Assembly (NCBI GenBank): GCA_963204725.1
Contig: CAUJHH010000033.1
Location: forward strand, 1 to 52,798
Source: Planctomycetota bacterium
GTDB taxonomy: Bacteria; Planctomycetota; Phycisphaerae; Phycisphaerales; UBA1924
Reading direction: 5' to 3'
DNA length: 52,798 nucleotides
The position numbers and the translations under genes were made by a program. Shown here piece after piece: positions 24,498 through 33,685 of this stretch. Below the pieces are notes generated by a model. It had not been told where the DNA came from and searched no databases. It was given only the letters and a program-made list of their open reading frames with translations. Position 1 is the stretch's first letter. Each line of letters starts with the position of its first letter.

Positions 24498-26583
24498 GCA
24501 CGCATCCCTCCGGGACTTTGTGGCGACGCTCGATCGCGCCGGTGAACTCAAGCGTATCACCGACCGCGTCTCCCCCGTGCTGGAGATCGCCGCCCTCGCC
24601 GACTTGGCCAGCAAGGCCGCAGCCCCCCATACCGGCTCGGCCTCCACGCGCAACACCGACCCTCGCTTCTTCGATCGTGGCGGCCCCGCACTCCTCTTCG
24701 AGAACGTCGAGGGCTCACGCACGCCGGTCCTCATCAACGCGCTCGGCTCCTATCGACGCATCGAGCTCGCCCTCGGCTGCGGCGATGGCGGGCTCGAGTC
24801 CCTCGCCGATCGCATCGGATCGCTCGTCAAACCCGAGCCTCCGCGTTCGCTCACCGAGGCCATCGCAAAGGCCCGCCAGTTCGCGCCTCTCCTCAAGATC
24901 GGCCCCCGTCGCCGCCGCCGAACCGGCATCTGCCAGGAAACGGTGATCACCGGCGAACAGATCGACTTGACCTCACTCCCCTTCATCCGCTGCTGGCCCC
25001 TCGACGGCGACTTCGCCTCCGTCGGCTATCCCGCGTCCGTCAACGAGGCCATCCCCGGCCTCGGTGCCGGCCCAGAGTGGAACGCCACCCACCGGGGCCG
25101 CTACATCACCCTCGGCGGCATCCACACCATCCTCGCCTCAGACATCAACAACCCCAAGCCTCCCAGCCACAACATCGGCATGTACCGCGTGCAGCTGCTC
25201 GGCAAGAGCCGCCTCGCGATGCACTGGCACATGCACCACGACGGCGCGAACCATTGGCGATCCTGGAAGAAGCTCGGACAGCCGATGCCCGTTGCCATCG
25301 CCCTCGGAGGCGAATCGGTGCTCCCCTACGCCGCGACCGCTCCCCTCCCACCGGGCATCAGCGAGCTCCTGCTCGCAGGCTTCCTCAACAAGCGCGGCAT
25401 CGAGATGGTCCGCGCCAAGACAGTTCCGCTCTGGGTTCCCGCCAACGCAGAGATCATCATCGAGGGCCTCGTCCGCCACGATGCAGGCCACATCGACTAT
25501 GACCCCCGCACCGGCGAACCGCTCGGCCCGGGAGCCGTCTTCGAAGGCCCCTTCGGCGATCACACCGGCTTCTACTCGATGCCGGACCGCTACCCGATCC
25601 TCGAGGTCACGGCCATCACCCACAGACGCGATCCGATCTATCCCACCACCGTCGTGGGCCCCCCGCTCCAGGAGGACTACTTCCTCGGCAAGGCCACAGA
25701 GCGCATCTTCCTTCCGCTTCTCAAGACCCTCATCCCAGACATCCTGGACTACGACCTCCCGCTCTTCGGCGCCTTCCACAATTGCGCAGTAATCCAGATC
25801 AGAAAGCACTACCCGCTCCACGCACGCCGTGTCATGCACGGCATCTGGGGCGCAGGCCAGATGTCGTGGACGAAGACGGTCTTCGTTGTCGATGAGACCG
25901 TCAACCCCCACGACACCCTCGCCGTACTCCGTGCCGCGTCGGACCACTGCCGCCCCGATCGCGACATCGAAGTCGTCAACGGCCCGCTCGACATCCTCGA
26001 TCACGCCGCCCCGCGCCTCGGCGCCGGCACCAAGATCGGACTCGATTGCACCCCCAAGCGTCCCGGCGAGGACATCCGAGGAATCCCGATCAACCGCGAT
26101 CCCCCGGCCCCACTATCCCCCACCCATCGCGACGCGTTTGTCGCAGCCGTCCGCGCCATTCCCGGCGTCCTCGACGCCTCAAGCCCCGACTCGTGTGGCT
26201 CGTGGCTCTTCGTTCGTGCCGACAAGGCCCACGGCGACACCGGCAAGCCGGGGCTCGGCCGCAGGATCCTCGCCGACATCCTCGCGCTCGACCTCCCAGG
26301 CCCTCGCTTTGCCATTGTGCTCGGACGGGATGTCAACATCCACGACCCGGACAAGGCGCTCTTCCATTGGGTTGCGAATTCCGACGCCGGACGCGACATG
26401 CTGAACCGCACGATGCCCGCCAACGGGCCGAGTGGCGGCCGGCTCGGCTTCGACGCCACACCCAAACACCCCGGCGATGAAGCGTGTGGCGAGCCGGTCC
26501 GCGCATGGCCCCCGGTTCTCGCGATGAATCCGCGTGTCCTCGAGCGCGTCGCCCCAATCGCGCGAACGCTCGGCATTCTGTAA
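24496..26583 (+). CDS. UbiD-family decarboxylase, long form (possibly menaquinone biosynthesis)
   Basis: A 695-residue prenylated-FMN-dependent decarboxylase. Core features are GRYITLGGIHTILASDI, NIGMYRVQLLGKSRLAMHWH, EGPFGDHTGFYS and RKHYPLHARRVMHG. It is longer than ordinary UbiD (about 500) because the C-terminal module appears twice: KTVFVVDETVNPHDTLAVL through KIGLDCTPKRPGED from about residue 459, and RFAIVLGRDVNIHDPDKAL through LGFDATPKHPGDE from about 603. Long forms of this kind are known from bacteria using the futalosine menaquinone route, so that role is likely but not proven. No UbiX or mqn gene is adjacent. Confidence 0.85.
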   Translation: MHASLRDFVATLDRAGELKRITDRVSPVLEIAALADLASKAAAPHTGSASTRNTDPRFFDRGGPALLFENVEGSRTPVLINALGSYRRIELALGCGDGGLESLADRIGSLVKPEPPRSLTEAIAKARQFAPLLKIGPRRRRRTGICQETVITGEQIDLTSLPFIRCWPLDGDFASVGYPASVNEAIPGLGAGPEWNATHRGRYITLGGIHTILASDINNPKPPSHNIGMYRVQLLGKSRLAMHWHMHHDGANHWRSWKKLGQPMPVAIALGGESVLPYAATAPLPPGISELLLAGFLNKRGIEMVRAKTVPLWVPANAEIIIEGLVRHDAGHIDYDPRTGEPLGPGAVFEGPFGDHTGFYSMPDRYPILEVTAITHRRDPIYPTTVVGPPLQEDYFLGKATERIFLPLLKTLIPDILDYDLPLFGAFHNCAVIQIRKHYPLHARRVMHGIWGAGQMSWTKTVFVVDETVNPHDTLAVLRAASDHCRPDRDIEVVNGPLDILDHAAPRLGAGTKIGLDCTPKRPGEDIRGIPINRDPPAPLSPTHRDAFVAAVRAIPGVLDASSPDSCGSWLFVRADKAHGDTGKPGLGRRILADILALDLPGPRFAIVLGRDVNIHDPDKALFHWVANSDAGRDMLNRTMPANGPSGGRLGFDATPKHPGDEACGEPVRAWPPVLAMNPRVLERVAPIARTLGIL

Positions 26584-26611
26584 CATCACGCCGAGCCAAG
26601 CCCAACGTGCC

Positions 26612-27652
26612 TCAGGCCTGTCCGCCCCCCGCGCTCGCCGCTGCCGTGCCCGTCGCACGCTCGCGCACCGCGTCGATCAGTTGCCGAACCTCCTCGGCCA
26701 TGCGGGTGTTCGGGAAGTCGCGGAGGATTCGCTGCCCCATGTCGAGCGCTTCGTTCCACTGACGGTCCTTGACCGCCAGCTTGAACTGAGCGCCGAGGTT
26801 GTTTCTCGCCTTGCCGATCACACCGCGCGCGACCTCTTTGAACGGCGCGGTCTCCGCCTCCGTCAGATACGCGTCGAGTTCCTTGAGCAGCGACATCGCC
26901 TCATCGACCCGATCCTCTCGTGCCGCCGTCAGGAATCGCCGCTCCAGATCCGCCTTGTACATCTCACGCGCCTGGTCCACACGCCTCTCGAGAGCCGCCG
27001 CACGGGGCAACTCGCGGTACAGCCGCCCGATCCGCTTCGCCTCGGCCCAAGCCTCGTCCCATTTCCGCTGGATGATGAGCTGATCCACCCGCGACGTCGC
27101 GGCGTTCACGCTCTGCATCACGTACTCATAGCGAGCGCTCTCGATCCGAGCCCTCGCCTCCTCGGCGTCCTGCCGATACCCAAAGCGGTCAGACAACTCG
27201 TTGCAGAGGAGCATCGCCGCCTCCCAGTCCTGCGACGCGATGTCCTCTTCGATCGCCCGCCGCAGCAATTCACGCTCGCGTCGCCGGTTGATCGCTCGCC
27301 TGGCGTCGTCAGAGAGTGCGGCCTCCTCGCGCATCGCATCGACCGCTCGACGCGTCTGCACCAGTTCGTCGACCATCCGCTTCTCGATGAAGCTCTCCTC
27401 GCGCTTGGCAGCCAGCATCATCGCCAGCGGCGCTGTGCACGCGACACACACCAGCCCGAGCAGGCCGATCGCAGCGACGATCAGCGTGCTCTCCCCCCCC
27501 GTCTGCTGGGTGAGCGCGACCGCGAGCATGCCGACACTCGCAAGGCCGGCAAAGATGTACACGATGACCAGGAGCACACCGTTCGGACGCTCCATGCCGC
27601 CGGTTCGCCCCTTGCTCGCCGTCCCCGTGACGCTCGGTTCAAAGTCCGCCAT
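26612..27652 (-). CDS. Membrane-anchored helical-repeat protein of unknown function
   Basis: About 346 residues. Two transmembrane helices lie near the N-terminus (LLVIVYIFAGLASVGMLAV and STLIVAAIGLLGLVCV). About 250 charged, mostly helical residues follow, with TPR/SEL-like units (DWEAAMLLCNELSDRFGYR, RKWDEAWAEAKRIGRLYREL, DRQWNEALDMGQRILRDFP). The tail is Ala/Gly-rich. The start MADFEPSV was chosen because the frame upstream overlaps the cupin gene. It is probably a cytoplasmic scaffold held at the membrane, with no recognised enzymatic motif. Confidence 0.7.
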   Translation of the reverse strand: MADFEPSVTGTASKGRTGGMERPNGVLLVIVYIFAGLASVGMLAVALTQQTGGESTLIVAAIGLLGLVCVACTAPLAMMLAAKREESFIEKRMVDELVQTRRAVDAMREEAALSDDARRAINRRRERELLRRAIEEDIASQDWEAAMLLCNELSDRFGYRQDAEEARARIESARYEYVMQSVNAATSRVDQLIIQRKWDEAWAEAKRIGRLYRELPRAAALERRVDQAREMYKADLERRFLTAAREDRVDEAMSLLKELDAYLTEAETAPFKEVARGVIGKARNNLGAQFKLAVKDRQWNEALDMGQRILRDFPNTRMAEEVRQLIDAVRERATGTAAASAGGGQA

Positions 27653-27749
27653 GACCGCCGAACCTCCAATCTGATCCCACCGTCCCTGCGACAAATCCGC
27701 GTACACGTCCAGAACACGCTGATGCGATCCCGACACGTCTCCGGCGATC

Positions 27750-28127
27750 TCACCCCGAACCCGGCGTCGGATCGCCGCAGTTCCGGGACATCGGGACCAG
27801 ACAAAGGAACCGCAGCGGCTCCTTCTGATCCATCGCCGACTTGAACTGATGCACCTCTTCCGCCGGCACATAGATCACGTCACCGCCCCGGATCGGCCGC
27901 TCTCGCCCTTCCAGCAGAATCGTCCCTCGCCCGCCAACAACGAACACCTCGTGCTCATAATCGTGGCTGTGTCGGGGCGTGTGCCCGCCGGGCTCAACCG
28001 CAAACTGCCGCATGGCGAAATTGGGCGCACCATCTGCACGCCCCACCATGACGGACATCGTCGCGTCCTTCACCCCGTCCATCTGGACCGGGCGCATCTC
28101 CATCTCGCCAATGTTCCTGATCAGCAT
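27750..28127 (-). CDS. Cupin-domain protein
   Basis: A small single-domain cupin of about 125 residues. Motif 1 is PGGHTPRHSHDYEHEVFVV, giving His and Glu metal ligands, and motif 2 is GDVIYVPAEEVHQF. It probably binds a divalent metal and a small ligand. The ATG at 28127 is preceded by GGAG; the frame opens seven codons earlier at a TTG. It is 97 bp upstream of the helical-repeat gene on the same strand and divergent from the metallo-beta-lactamase gene. Function is unassigned. Confidence 0.8.
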   Translation of the reverse strand: MLIRNIGEMEMRPVQMDGVKDATMSVMVGRADGAPNFAMRQFAVEPGGHTPRHSHDYEHEVFVVGGRGTILLEGRERPIRGGDVIYVPAEEVHQFKSAMDQKEPLRFLCLVPMSRNCGDPTPGSG

Positions 28128-28258
28128 GCCTCGGGCTCCAAGTGCCAACAGTCCATTCGCCCCGCGCCGCCTGACGTTCCCCTATCGTACCGAACTCGCC
28201 TCTATTCCGATGCCTCCCAGAGGCCCGAGCCGCAAACCTCATCCATCCGGATCGAACA

Positions 28259-28918
28259 ATGACAGACCCCAAACTCGAAATCCAGGGCTTCGAGCTCGGC
28301 CCTTGGGGCACAAACTGCTACGTCGTCGCGCCCGCCGATGCCCGGCCCTCCCACACGCCATGCTGGATCATCGACGCCTCCTTTGAGCCGCAGGCCATGA
28401 TCGAGTACATCAAGGACGAGGGCCTATCGCCCGAGGCCCTGATCCTCACCCACGCACACATCGACCACATCGCCGGCGCGTTCGACATCCGCCGGGCCTT
28501 CCCGAACGTGCCGATCCTCATCCACGAACTGGAAGAACGATGGCTCCTGGACCCCGAGCTCAACCTCTCGGCGAACGCGGGCATCCCCGTAACGGCGCCA
28601 CAGGCCACTCGCCTCCTCAACGACGGTGACACCCTTGACCTCGCCGGAACGTCCTGGCGCGTGCTGCACGTCCCCGGCCATTCTCCCGGAAGCATCGCCC
28701 TCTCGTGCGAACGCGAGCTCACCCTCTTCGGCGGCGACGCCCTCTTCGCCGGCTCCATCGGGCGCACCGACTTCCCGGGATGCAGCTTCGAGGAACTCGA
28801 ACGCTCCATCCGCATAAAGCTCTACACACTGCCGGACCAGACCGTTGTCTATCCGGGCCACGGCCCGCCCACCTCGATCGGGCGCGAGAAACGCTCCAAT
28901 CCGTTCGTCAGGCCCTGA
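28259..28918 (+). CDS. MBL-fold metallo-hydrolase (glyoxalase II-like)
   Basis: A 219-residue metallo-beta-lactamase-fold hydrolase. The zinc motif THAHIDH is at residues 64-70. VPGHSPGSIAL, GGDALFAGSIGRTDFPG and VYPGHGPPTSIGREKRSNP supply the other ligands. This pattern matches the small glyoxalase-II-like family found widely in bacteria (YcbL type). The substrate may be a glutathione or other thioester. It converges with the DinB-like gene, 15 bp apart. Confidence 0.9.
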   Translation: MTDPKLEIQGFELGPWGTNCYVVAPADARPSHTPCWIIDASFEPQAMIEYIKDEGLSPEALILTHAHIDHIAGAFDIRRAFPNVPILIHELEERWLLDPELNLSANAGIPVTAPQATRLLNDGDTLDLAGTSWRVLHVPGHSPGSIALSCERELTLFGGDALFAGSIGRTDFPGCSFEELERSIRIKLYTLPDQTVVYPGHGPPTSIGREKRSNPFVRP

Positions 28919-28933
28919 TCGCGGACCCGCACG

Positions 28934-29485
28934 TCACATCGCCGAGCCCAGCCCCATGCACCGGCGCCACGCGCTCACCTGCCCGAGGTGCATCATCGTG
29001 TGTGAGCAGAGCAGAAAGCCCACCGCGCTCCCCACCGTCGGGAACCTCGCCCGCATCCCCTCGTGGGGCGTCTCCCTCGCCATCACCGCATCGTCCACCC
29101 CGGTGATCGCGCCCAGCACCGTCTCGTGCGAGCGCCTGTAGATCGAGACAATCTCGTCCATCGCCGGATACGTCTTCCCCTCAGGATCGTGCAAACACTC
29201 CTTGCCGTGCGAGAAGAGGTCTTGGTATTTCTGCCCGGCGTCGATCTTCGAACCATCCAGTCCCATGAACTCCATCATCCGCGCTGGATAGATCGCGAGA
29301 TGCCCATACACAAACGCCGGGTGATTCGTCCTCACCAGCCCGCTCCCATCTGATCCAATCGTCCCCGCCGCCGCCACCGGCTGGAGCGCAAAGTCGCTTG
29401 CTTGCACGCCCTTCAAGAGCGCCTCGCCAAGGCCAAATCCCCGCGCGCCCATCACCTCCAGCGTCTTTCCGATCTGTCCCATCAT
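28934..29485 (-). CDS. DinB-like superfamily protein
   Basis: About 183 residues forming a four-helix bundle. Metal-binding His residues are suggested by NHPAFVYGHLAIYP and the C-terminal LLCSHTMMHLGQVSAWRR. Members include metal-dependent thiol transferases and proteins of unknown function. AGGAG lies just before the tandem ATG at 29485, which sets the start. It is downstream of the ThiF/MoeB-like gene by 45 bp and probably co-transcribed. Confidence 0.75.
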   Translation of the reverse strand: MMGQIGKTLEVMGARGFGLGEALLKGVQASDFALQPVAAAGTIGSDGSGLVRTNHPAFVYGHLAIYPARMMEFMGLDGSKIDAGQKYQDLFSHGKECLHDPEGKTYPAMDEIVSIYRRSHETVLGAITGVDDAVMARETPHEGMRARFPTVGSAVGFLLCSHTMMHLGQVSAWRRCMGLGSAM

Positions 29486-29530
29486 TCGCTCCTGTTCATG
29501 TAGTCCGAATCGACCCAAATCAAATCTCGG

Positions 29531-30652
29531 TCACACGCCGACATACCGCGCGAAGATCGCCCTCGCGATCTCGGGGTCAGCCGGTTTCCCATCTCGTCGC
29601 CTCCCGACCACCGCACGCCCGTCGTGGAACACCGTCAGTTCCCTTCCTCCCTCACTCTCGAGCACCCCACGCACCATCGTTCGAGTGACCTCGAATCGCC
29701 CGTGCGAACTCAGCCGCTCTGCCAGCCCCGCGAGATCGATCTCGACCTCCGCCGCTGGCAGGACCTGGATGGCCCCGCGCCCGCACAGCGATGTCGTCAT
29801 CGTTTCCCCCGCGCCCGCCAGGAACTCAAACCGTCGCTCCCCGCAGCAGACACACCCCGCGACCGGCCCACCCACCGAGACCCGTCGCATCACGCCCGTC
29901 CAGCCGTCGATCTCCACCAGCGATCCGCGTTCGAATGTCCGCCGCGCCACAATGACTCGCAGCGCTTCCATCGCCTCCAGCGACCCCGCGATCGAAGAAA
30001 CCGGCCCCAGAATCCCCGCGGTATCGCACGTCGGCATCGAGCCAGGCGCGGGCGCCTCCGGAAAGAGGCACCGAAGGCACGGCGTCACGCCAGGCACAAT
30101 CGTCATCTGCGTCAGCCGCGTCCCCACCGCTCCCGCATACACCAGCGCAGCTCCCCGCTTCACGCACGCATCGTTCAGCAGATACCGCGTCTCAAAGTTG
30201 TCCGTCCCATCCACCACCACATCCGCCGCTGGCCACGCGCCATCCATCTCCTCCGCCGCCGACGCCATCCCGCCCAGCAAACGCTCCACGTTCCGATGCG
30301 ACACGTCCGCCGCCACCCCACGCACCAGCACCGCCGAGTTCACCTCGCGCAACCGCCGAGCCGCCGACTCCGCCTTCGCATCCCCCACATCCGCCTGCGC
30401 GAACAGCGTCTGACGATGCAGATTCGTGATCTCCACCACATCGCGGTCAACCAGCGTCACTCGCCCCACACCCGCCCGCACGAGCAGGTCCGCCGCCGGC
30501 GAACCGAGCGCGCCGCACCCCACGACCAGCACGTGCGCCGCCCCAAGATTCGCCTGGCCATGCTCGCCGATACCCGCAACCAGCATCTGCCGGTGGTACC
30601 GCCCGATGCCCACAGCGTCTCCGACCGAAAATGGGTCCGGCTCGTGCCCCAT
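29531..30652 (-). CDS. ThiF/MoeB-family adenylyltransferase
   Basis: About 373 residues with an E1-like adenylating domain. RYHRQMLVAGIGEHGQ precedes the nucleotide loop VVGCGALGSP (near residues 44-53). Other marks are DRDVVEITNLHRQTLF, DGTDNFETRYLLND, the zinc cysteines CLRCLF and CVCCGE, and PTCDTAGILGP with the catalytic Cys. The C-terminal ~110 residues replace the rhodanese domain of MoeZ and end in a strand-rich segment DGRAVVGRR with PEIARAIFARYVG. It likely activates a ThiS/MoaD-type sulfur carrier. A GTG at 30676 is an alternative start. It follows the metallophosphoesterase gene closely. Confidence 0.87.
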   Translation of the reverse strand: MGHEPDPFSVGDAVGIGRYHRQMLVAGIGEHGQANLGAAHVLVVGCGALGSPAADLLVRAGVGRVTLVDRDVVEITNLHRQTLFAQADVGDAKAESAARRLREVNSAVLVRGVAADVSHRNVERLLGGMASAAEEMDGAWPAADVVVDGTDNFETRYLLNDACVKRGAALVYAGAVGTRLTQMTIVPGVTPCLRCLFPEAPAPGSMPTCDTAGILGPVSSIAGSLEAMEALRVIVARRTFERGSLVEIDGWTGVMRRVSVGGPVAGCVCCGERRFEFLAGAGETMTTSLCGRGAIQVLPAAEVEIDLAGLAERLSSHGRFEVTRTMVRGVLESEGGRELTVFHDGRAVVGRRRDGKPADPEIARAIFARYVGV

Positions 30653-30688
30653 GCGTGAAGTTGTAGGATGCCCCACCCAGCCCCGCCG

Positions 30689-31969
30689 TTACGCCCCAAC
30701 CAGCGTGACCTCGACGATCTCCGGCCTTACTCCGATCCGCACCGGCAGAAACGACATCCCGATCCCGCGCGACACCACCACAGGGCACCGCGGCCCCTGC
30801 GCAAGCCCCGTCGCATACTTCTGTCCGTACCTGCTCAGCGTCACCGGAGCCCCGATCAGCGGCAGCCGAATCTGCCCCCCGTGCGTGTGCCCCGCGAACA
30901 CCACATCCATCCGCGGACCCTTCACAAACGCCGCCGTCTCCACCGCGTCCGGCTGGTGCTGCAGCACGATCCTCACCATCTCCTGCGGCACGCCGGCGAG
31001 CGCCGCGTCAACGTCCATCACATCATGCCCGAAGTCGCCGAGCCCCGCCACGCACACGCCCTCCGGCGGCACATCCTCCCGCAACGCCCGCGTCCTCGCA
31101 TCGATGAACACCCTCCCATTATCGATCATCCGCACACCCACACGCACCAGCCGCGCAGACATATCCCGTCCATCCCCGAACCAATCGTGATTCCCCAGCA
31201 CGCCGATCACCGGTCTCCCCGTCGCAACCAGCGGCGCAAACAACTCCGCCGCACGCTGATTGCACGCCGTCCCGCGATGCACATAGTCACCCGTCAGCAG
31301 ATACACATCCGGCCGCAATTGGATCGATTCCCGAACAACACGTTCCACGAACTCCGGAGGCACATGCGGCCCAAGGTGCGTGTCAGAGATCTGCACCAAC
31401 CGCAGCCCGCAAAGCCCCGCGGGCAGATTCCTCACCGGGATCTTGTACCGCTCGATCCTGAGGTCGAACGGCTCAACCACAACACTGTGCGCGCCCACCA
31501 TCGCCCCCGCTGCGCCGCCGATCGCCAGCGGACCGTCCAACAGGAACGCCCGCCGCGATGCCATCATCGGCGTGAGCGACGACGCTCGGTCCGGAGCCCC
31601 GTCGAGCGACGCACGCCCACGTCTTGCGAACGCTCTACCCATCCGCGCCCTGATCCAATTCGCAAACCAGATCGTGCCGAGCACGCACGCCCAGCCCAGC
31701 CCGACCGAGAGCGTGATCGCCAGTGCACTCCCATCCAAGCGTGTGCCAAACACAATCATCATCGCAACGCTGAACGCCTGCGTCGGCACGACAATCAGGC
31801 TCGCAATCGCACGCCCGATCTCGCTCGCGAGCGGACCGTCAAGGTGGTCAGCTCCATGCCAGAGCGTGAACTGCGTCCATGATCCGAGAGTCGTGAGCAC
31901 AGCCCACGCCGCCACCCACGGGATCAACCCCGATAGAGACGCACGCCCCCGTCGCTCGTTTCCACGCAT
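30689..31969 (-). CDS. Membrane-anchored metallophosphoesterase
   Basis: About 426 residues. The N-terminus has several hydrophobic helices (PWVAAWAVLTTLG, IASLIVVPTQAF, ITLSVGLGWACVL) before a calcineurin-like domain. The metal motifs are QISDTHLG, TGDYVHRG, GVLGNHDWFG and AGHTHGGQ. Members of this type include YaeI-like UDP-2,3-diacylglucosamine phosphatases and general phosphodiesterases. The frame opens upstream at 32074 and also has an ATG at 32026; MRGNERRGR was chosen because the first helix follows it. Just downstream is the ThiF-like gene. Confidence 0.85.
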   Translation of the reverse strand: MRGNERRGRASLSGLIPWVAAWAVLTTLGSWTQFTLWHGADHLDGPLASEIGRAIASLIVVPTQAFSVAMMIVFGTRLDGSALAITLSVGLGWACVLGTIWFANWIRARMGRAFARRGRASLDGAPDRASSLTPMMASRRAFLLDGPLAIGGAAGAMVGAHSVVVEPFDLRIERYKIPVRNLPAGLCGLRLVQISDTHLGPHVPPEFVERVVRESIQLRPDVYLLTGDYVHRGTACNQRAAELFAPLVATGRPVIGVLGNHDWFGDGRDMSARLVRVGVRMIDNGRVFIDARTRALREDVPPEGVCVAGLGDFGHDVMDVDAALAGVPQEMVRIVLQHQPDAVETAAFVKGPRMDVVFAGHTHGGQIRLPLIGAPVTLSRYGQKYATGLAQGPRCPVVVSRGIGMSFLPVRIGVRPEIVEVTLVGA

Positions 31970-32130
31970 CTGGGCCGCTCCCGTGACCGCAACCGCTCGG
32001 ACTCGTACCCATACGTCGGACCCCATGCCGTGTTCGATGAGCGACCTCACGCATCCAACGCGAAGAAGAGCCAATCAGCCAATAACCCCGTCCGGACCGA
32101 TCCCCCTCGCTCGCGAGTCCTCGACGAATC

Positions 32131-32167
32131 CAAAAAAGAACGAGGCCCGGCAGGCTGCCGGGCCTCG
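32131..32167 (-). terminator. Intrinsic terminator of the rpsL-rpsG operon
   Basis: On the minus strand a 12-bp perfect stem (CGAGGCCCGGCA with TGCCGGGCCTCG, loop GCC) is followed by TTCTTTTTTGG. It lies 26 bp after the rpsG stop and is the clearest rho-independent terminator in the window. Confidence 0.88.
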
Positions 32168-32192
32168 AAAGTTCAAGCTCTCGTTTCGCCGC

Positions 32193-32687
32193 TCAGTGAG
32201 CGAAGTGCGCGAACGCCTTGTTCGCCTCAGCCATGCGGTGCGTCTGGTCACGTGTCTGCATCGCCTTGCCCTCGCCCTTCGCCGCCGCGACGATCTCGTC
32301 GGCCAGACGCTCCGCGAACGGACGCCCCTTCTCGCTTCGCACCGCCGAGATGATCCAACGGAACGCCAGCGACTGCTGACGCTTGTTGTTCACCTGCATC
32401 GGCACCTGGTAGTTGGCACCGCCGATTCGCTTCGAGCGAACCTCGACGAACGGCTTCACGTTGTTGATCGCCATGTGGAAGCAACCGATCGCATCCGCCG
32501 GCTTGTTCGGATCATCGATCTTCGCGAGCTTCGCGTCGATCTCCGTCATCGCATCGTAAATGATCCGCGTGGCGACGGACTTCTTCCCGTCCTCCATCAC
32601 GCAGTTGATGAACTTCGAGAGCACCTTGTCGCCGAATCTCGGATCCGGACGAAGCTGCTCGACTGACGCTGTGAAACGACCACCCAT
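32193..32687 (-). CDS. rpsG: 30S ribosomal protein S7
   Basis: A 164-residue small-subunit protein that nucleates 3' major domain assembly and lines the E/P site. Family landmarks include RPDPRFGDKVLSKFINCVMEDGKK, VRSKRIGGANYQVP, RWIISA and MAEANKAFAHFAH at the end. AAGGAGG lies 5 nt before the ATG at 32687, so the upstream in-frame ATG is not the start. It follows rpsL by 131 bp, and a strong terminator follows instead of fusA. Confidence 0.97.
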   Translation of the reverse strand: MGGRFTASVEQLRPDPRFGDKVLSKFINCVMEDGKKSVATRIIYDAMTEIDAKLAKIDDPNKPADAIGCFHMAINNVKPFVEVRSKRIGGANYQVPMQVNNKRQQSLAFRWIISAVRSEKGRPFAERLADEIVAAAKGEGKAMQTRDQTHRMAEANKAFAHFAH

Positions 32688-32818
32688 GGAAGCCTCCTTC
32701 TGGCTCATCCGCCGCGACATCCGCGGCCCTGTTCACCGACCCCGGGGGGCAACCCAAGGCCGATTACTTGCCCATCACAATGCAAAGCAACGCCCACGCG
32801 GGCGCCGCCGATTCAGAA

Positions 32819-33193
32819 TCACTTCTTGCTGCGCTTGGCGCCGTACTTCGACCGGCTCTGCTTGCGTCCCTCGACGCCGAGGCAGTCCAGCGAGCCACGC
32901 ACGATGTGGAATCGCACGCCCGGCAGATCGCGCACACGCCCGCCGCGAACGAGCACGATCGAGTGCTCCTGCAGGTTGTGGCCCTCGCCACCGATGTACG
33001 CCGTCACCTCACGCCCGTTCGTCAGACGCACACGAGCGATCTTTCGGAGAGCCGAGTTCGGTTTCTTCGGTGTCGTGGTGCGGACGATCGTGCACACGCC
33101 CTTCTTCTGGGGCGAGCGCTGAAGGTCGAGCGTGCGGGACTTGGTGGCCTGCACGCGCCGGGGATTGCGAACGAGCTGATTAATGGTCGGCAT
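32819..33193 (-). CDS. rpsL: 30S ribosomal protein S12
   Basis: A 124-residue decoding-site protein. Typical sequence is [13 protein letters not shown] at the start, [13 protein letters not shown] around residues 40-51, [11 protein letters not shown] near 68-78, and [15 protein letters not shown] at the end. Lys43, a classic streptomycin-resistance position, is Lys. The other position, 88, is Arg (GGRVRDLPG, codon CGC), which corresponds to the K88R resistance substitution of other bacteria. It is divergent from the MazG gene. Confidence 0.98.
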   Translation of the reverse strand: MPTINQLVRNPRRVQATKSRTLDLQRSPQKKGVCTIVRTTTPKKPNSALRKIARVRLTNGREVTAYIGGEGHNLQEHSIVLVRGGRVRDLPGVRFHIVRGSLDCLGVEGRKQSRSKYGAKRSKK

Positions 33194-33357
33194 ATGAGTT
33201 CCAGATCTACCGTGCTTGTACCGCCGGCCTGGGCCGGGCCACTATGCTAGCCCTCTCGTCGCCCGCTTCAAGAGCCCGGTTCGTCCCGTGTTTGCCCCGG
33301 CCTTCTTCCCTGCAACCCAACCCAGCCCCGAACAACTTGCCCACCACGAGCCACCCG

Positions 33358-33663
33358 ATGCACACCCTCTCCGTCGCCGATTTCCAGTCCCTGATCCGCG
33401 ATCGCTACAACGCCACCGACAGTGCCCGAGGCGCGGCCGGCACCTTCCTCCTCTTCATGGAAGAGGTCGGCGAACTCGCAACCGCGCTCCACGACAACCG
33501 CCCCGGCAAGTCCCCCACACCCGATCAGCAAGCCAACCTGAAGGAAGAGTTCGCCGACGTCCTCGCCTGGCTCATGACCCTTGCCAACATCATGCAAGTC
33601 GACATCGCCGAATCGCTCATCAAGTACACAGACCCGGATCGTGTAAAGGGCGTCAAGGACTGA
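33358..33663 (+). CDS. MazG-family nucleotide pyrophosphohydrolase
   Basis: A 101-residue single MazG domain. The metal-binding helices are visible as FMEEVGELATAL and EEFADVLAWLMTLANI (EExxE and ExxD-like). Such small proteins hydrolyse nucleoside triphosphates or related nucleotides to monophosphates. I start it at ATG 33358, where the MHTLSVADFQSLI family helix begins; the frame opens earlier without homology. It converges with the SpoIIE-type gene. Confidence 0.87.
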   Translation: MHTLSVADFQSLIRDRYNATDSARGAAGTFLLFMEEVGELATALHDNRPGKSPTPDQQANLKEEFADVLAWLMTLANIMQVDIAESLIKYTDPDRVKGVKD

Positions 33664-33685
33664 CCGTCCCGCGCACCGCCGCGGC

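Noticed and set aside
24140..24946. 268-codon plus-strand frame
   Set aside because: Ser/Pro/Arg-rich shadow across the methyltransferase and UbiD genes.
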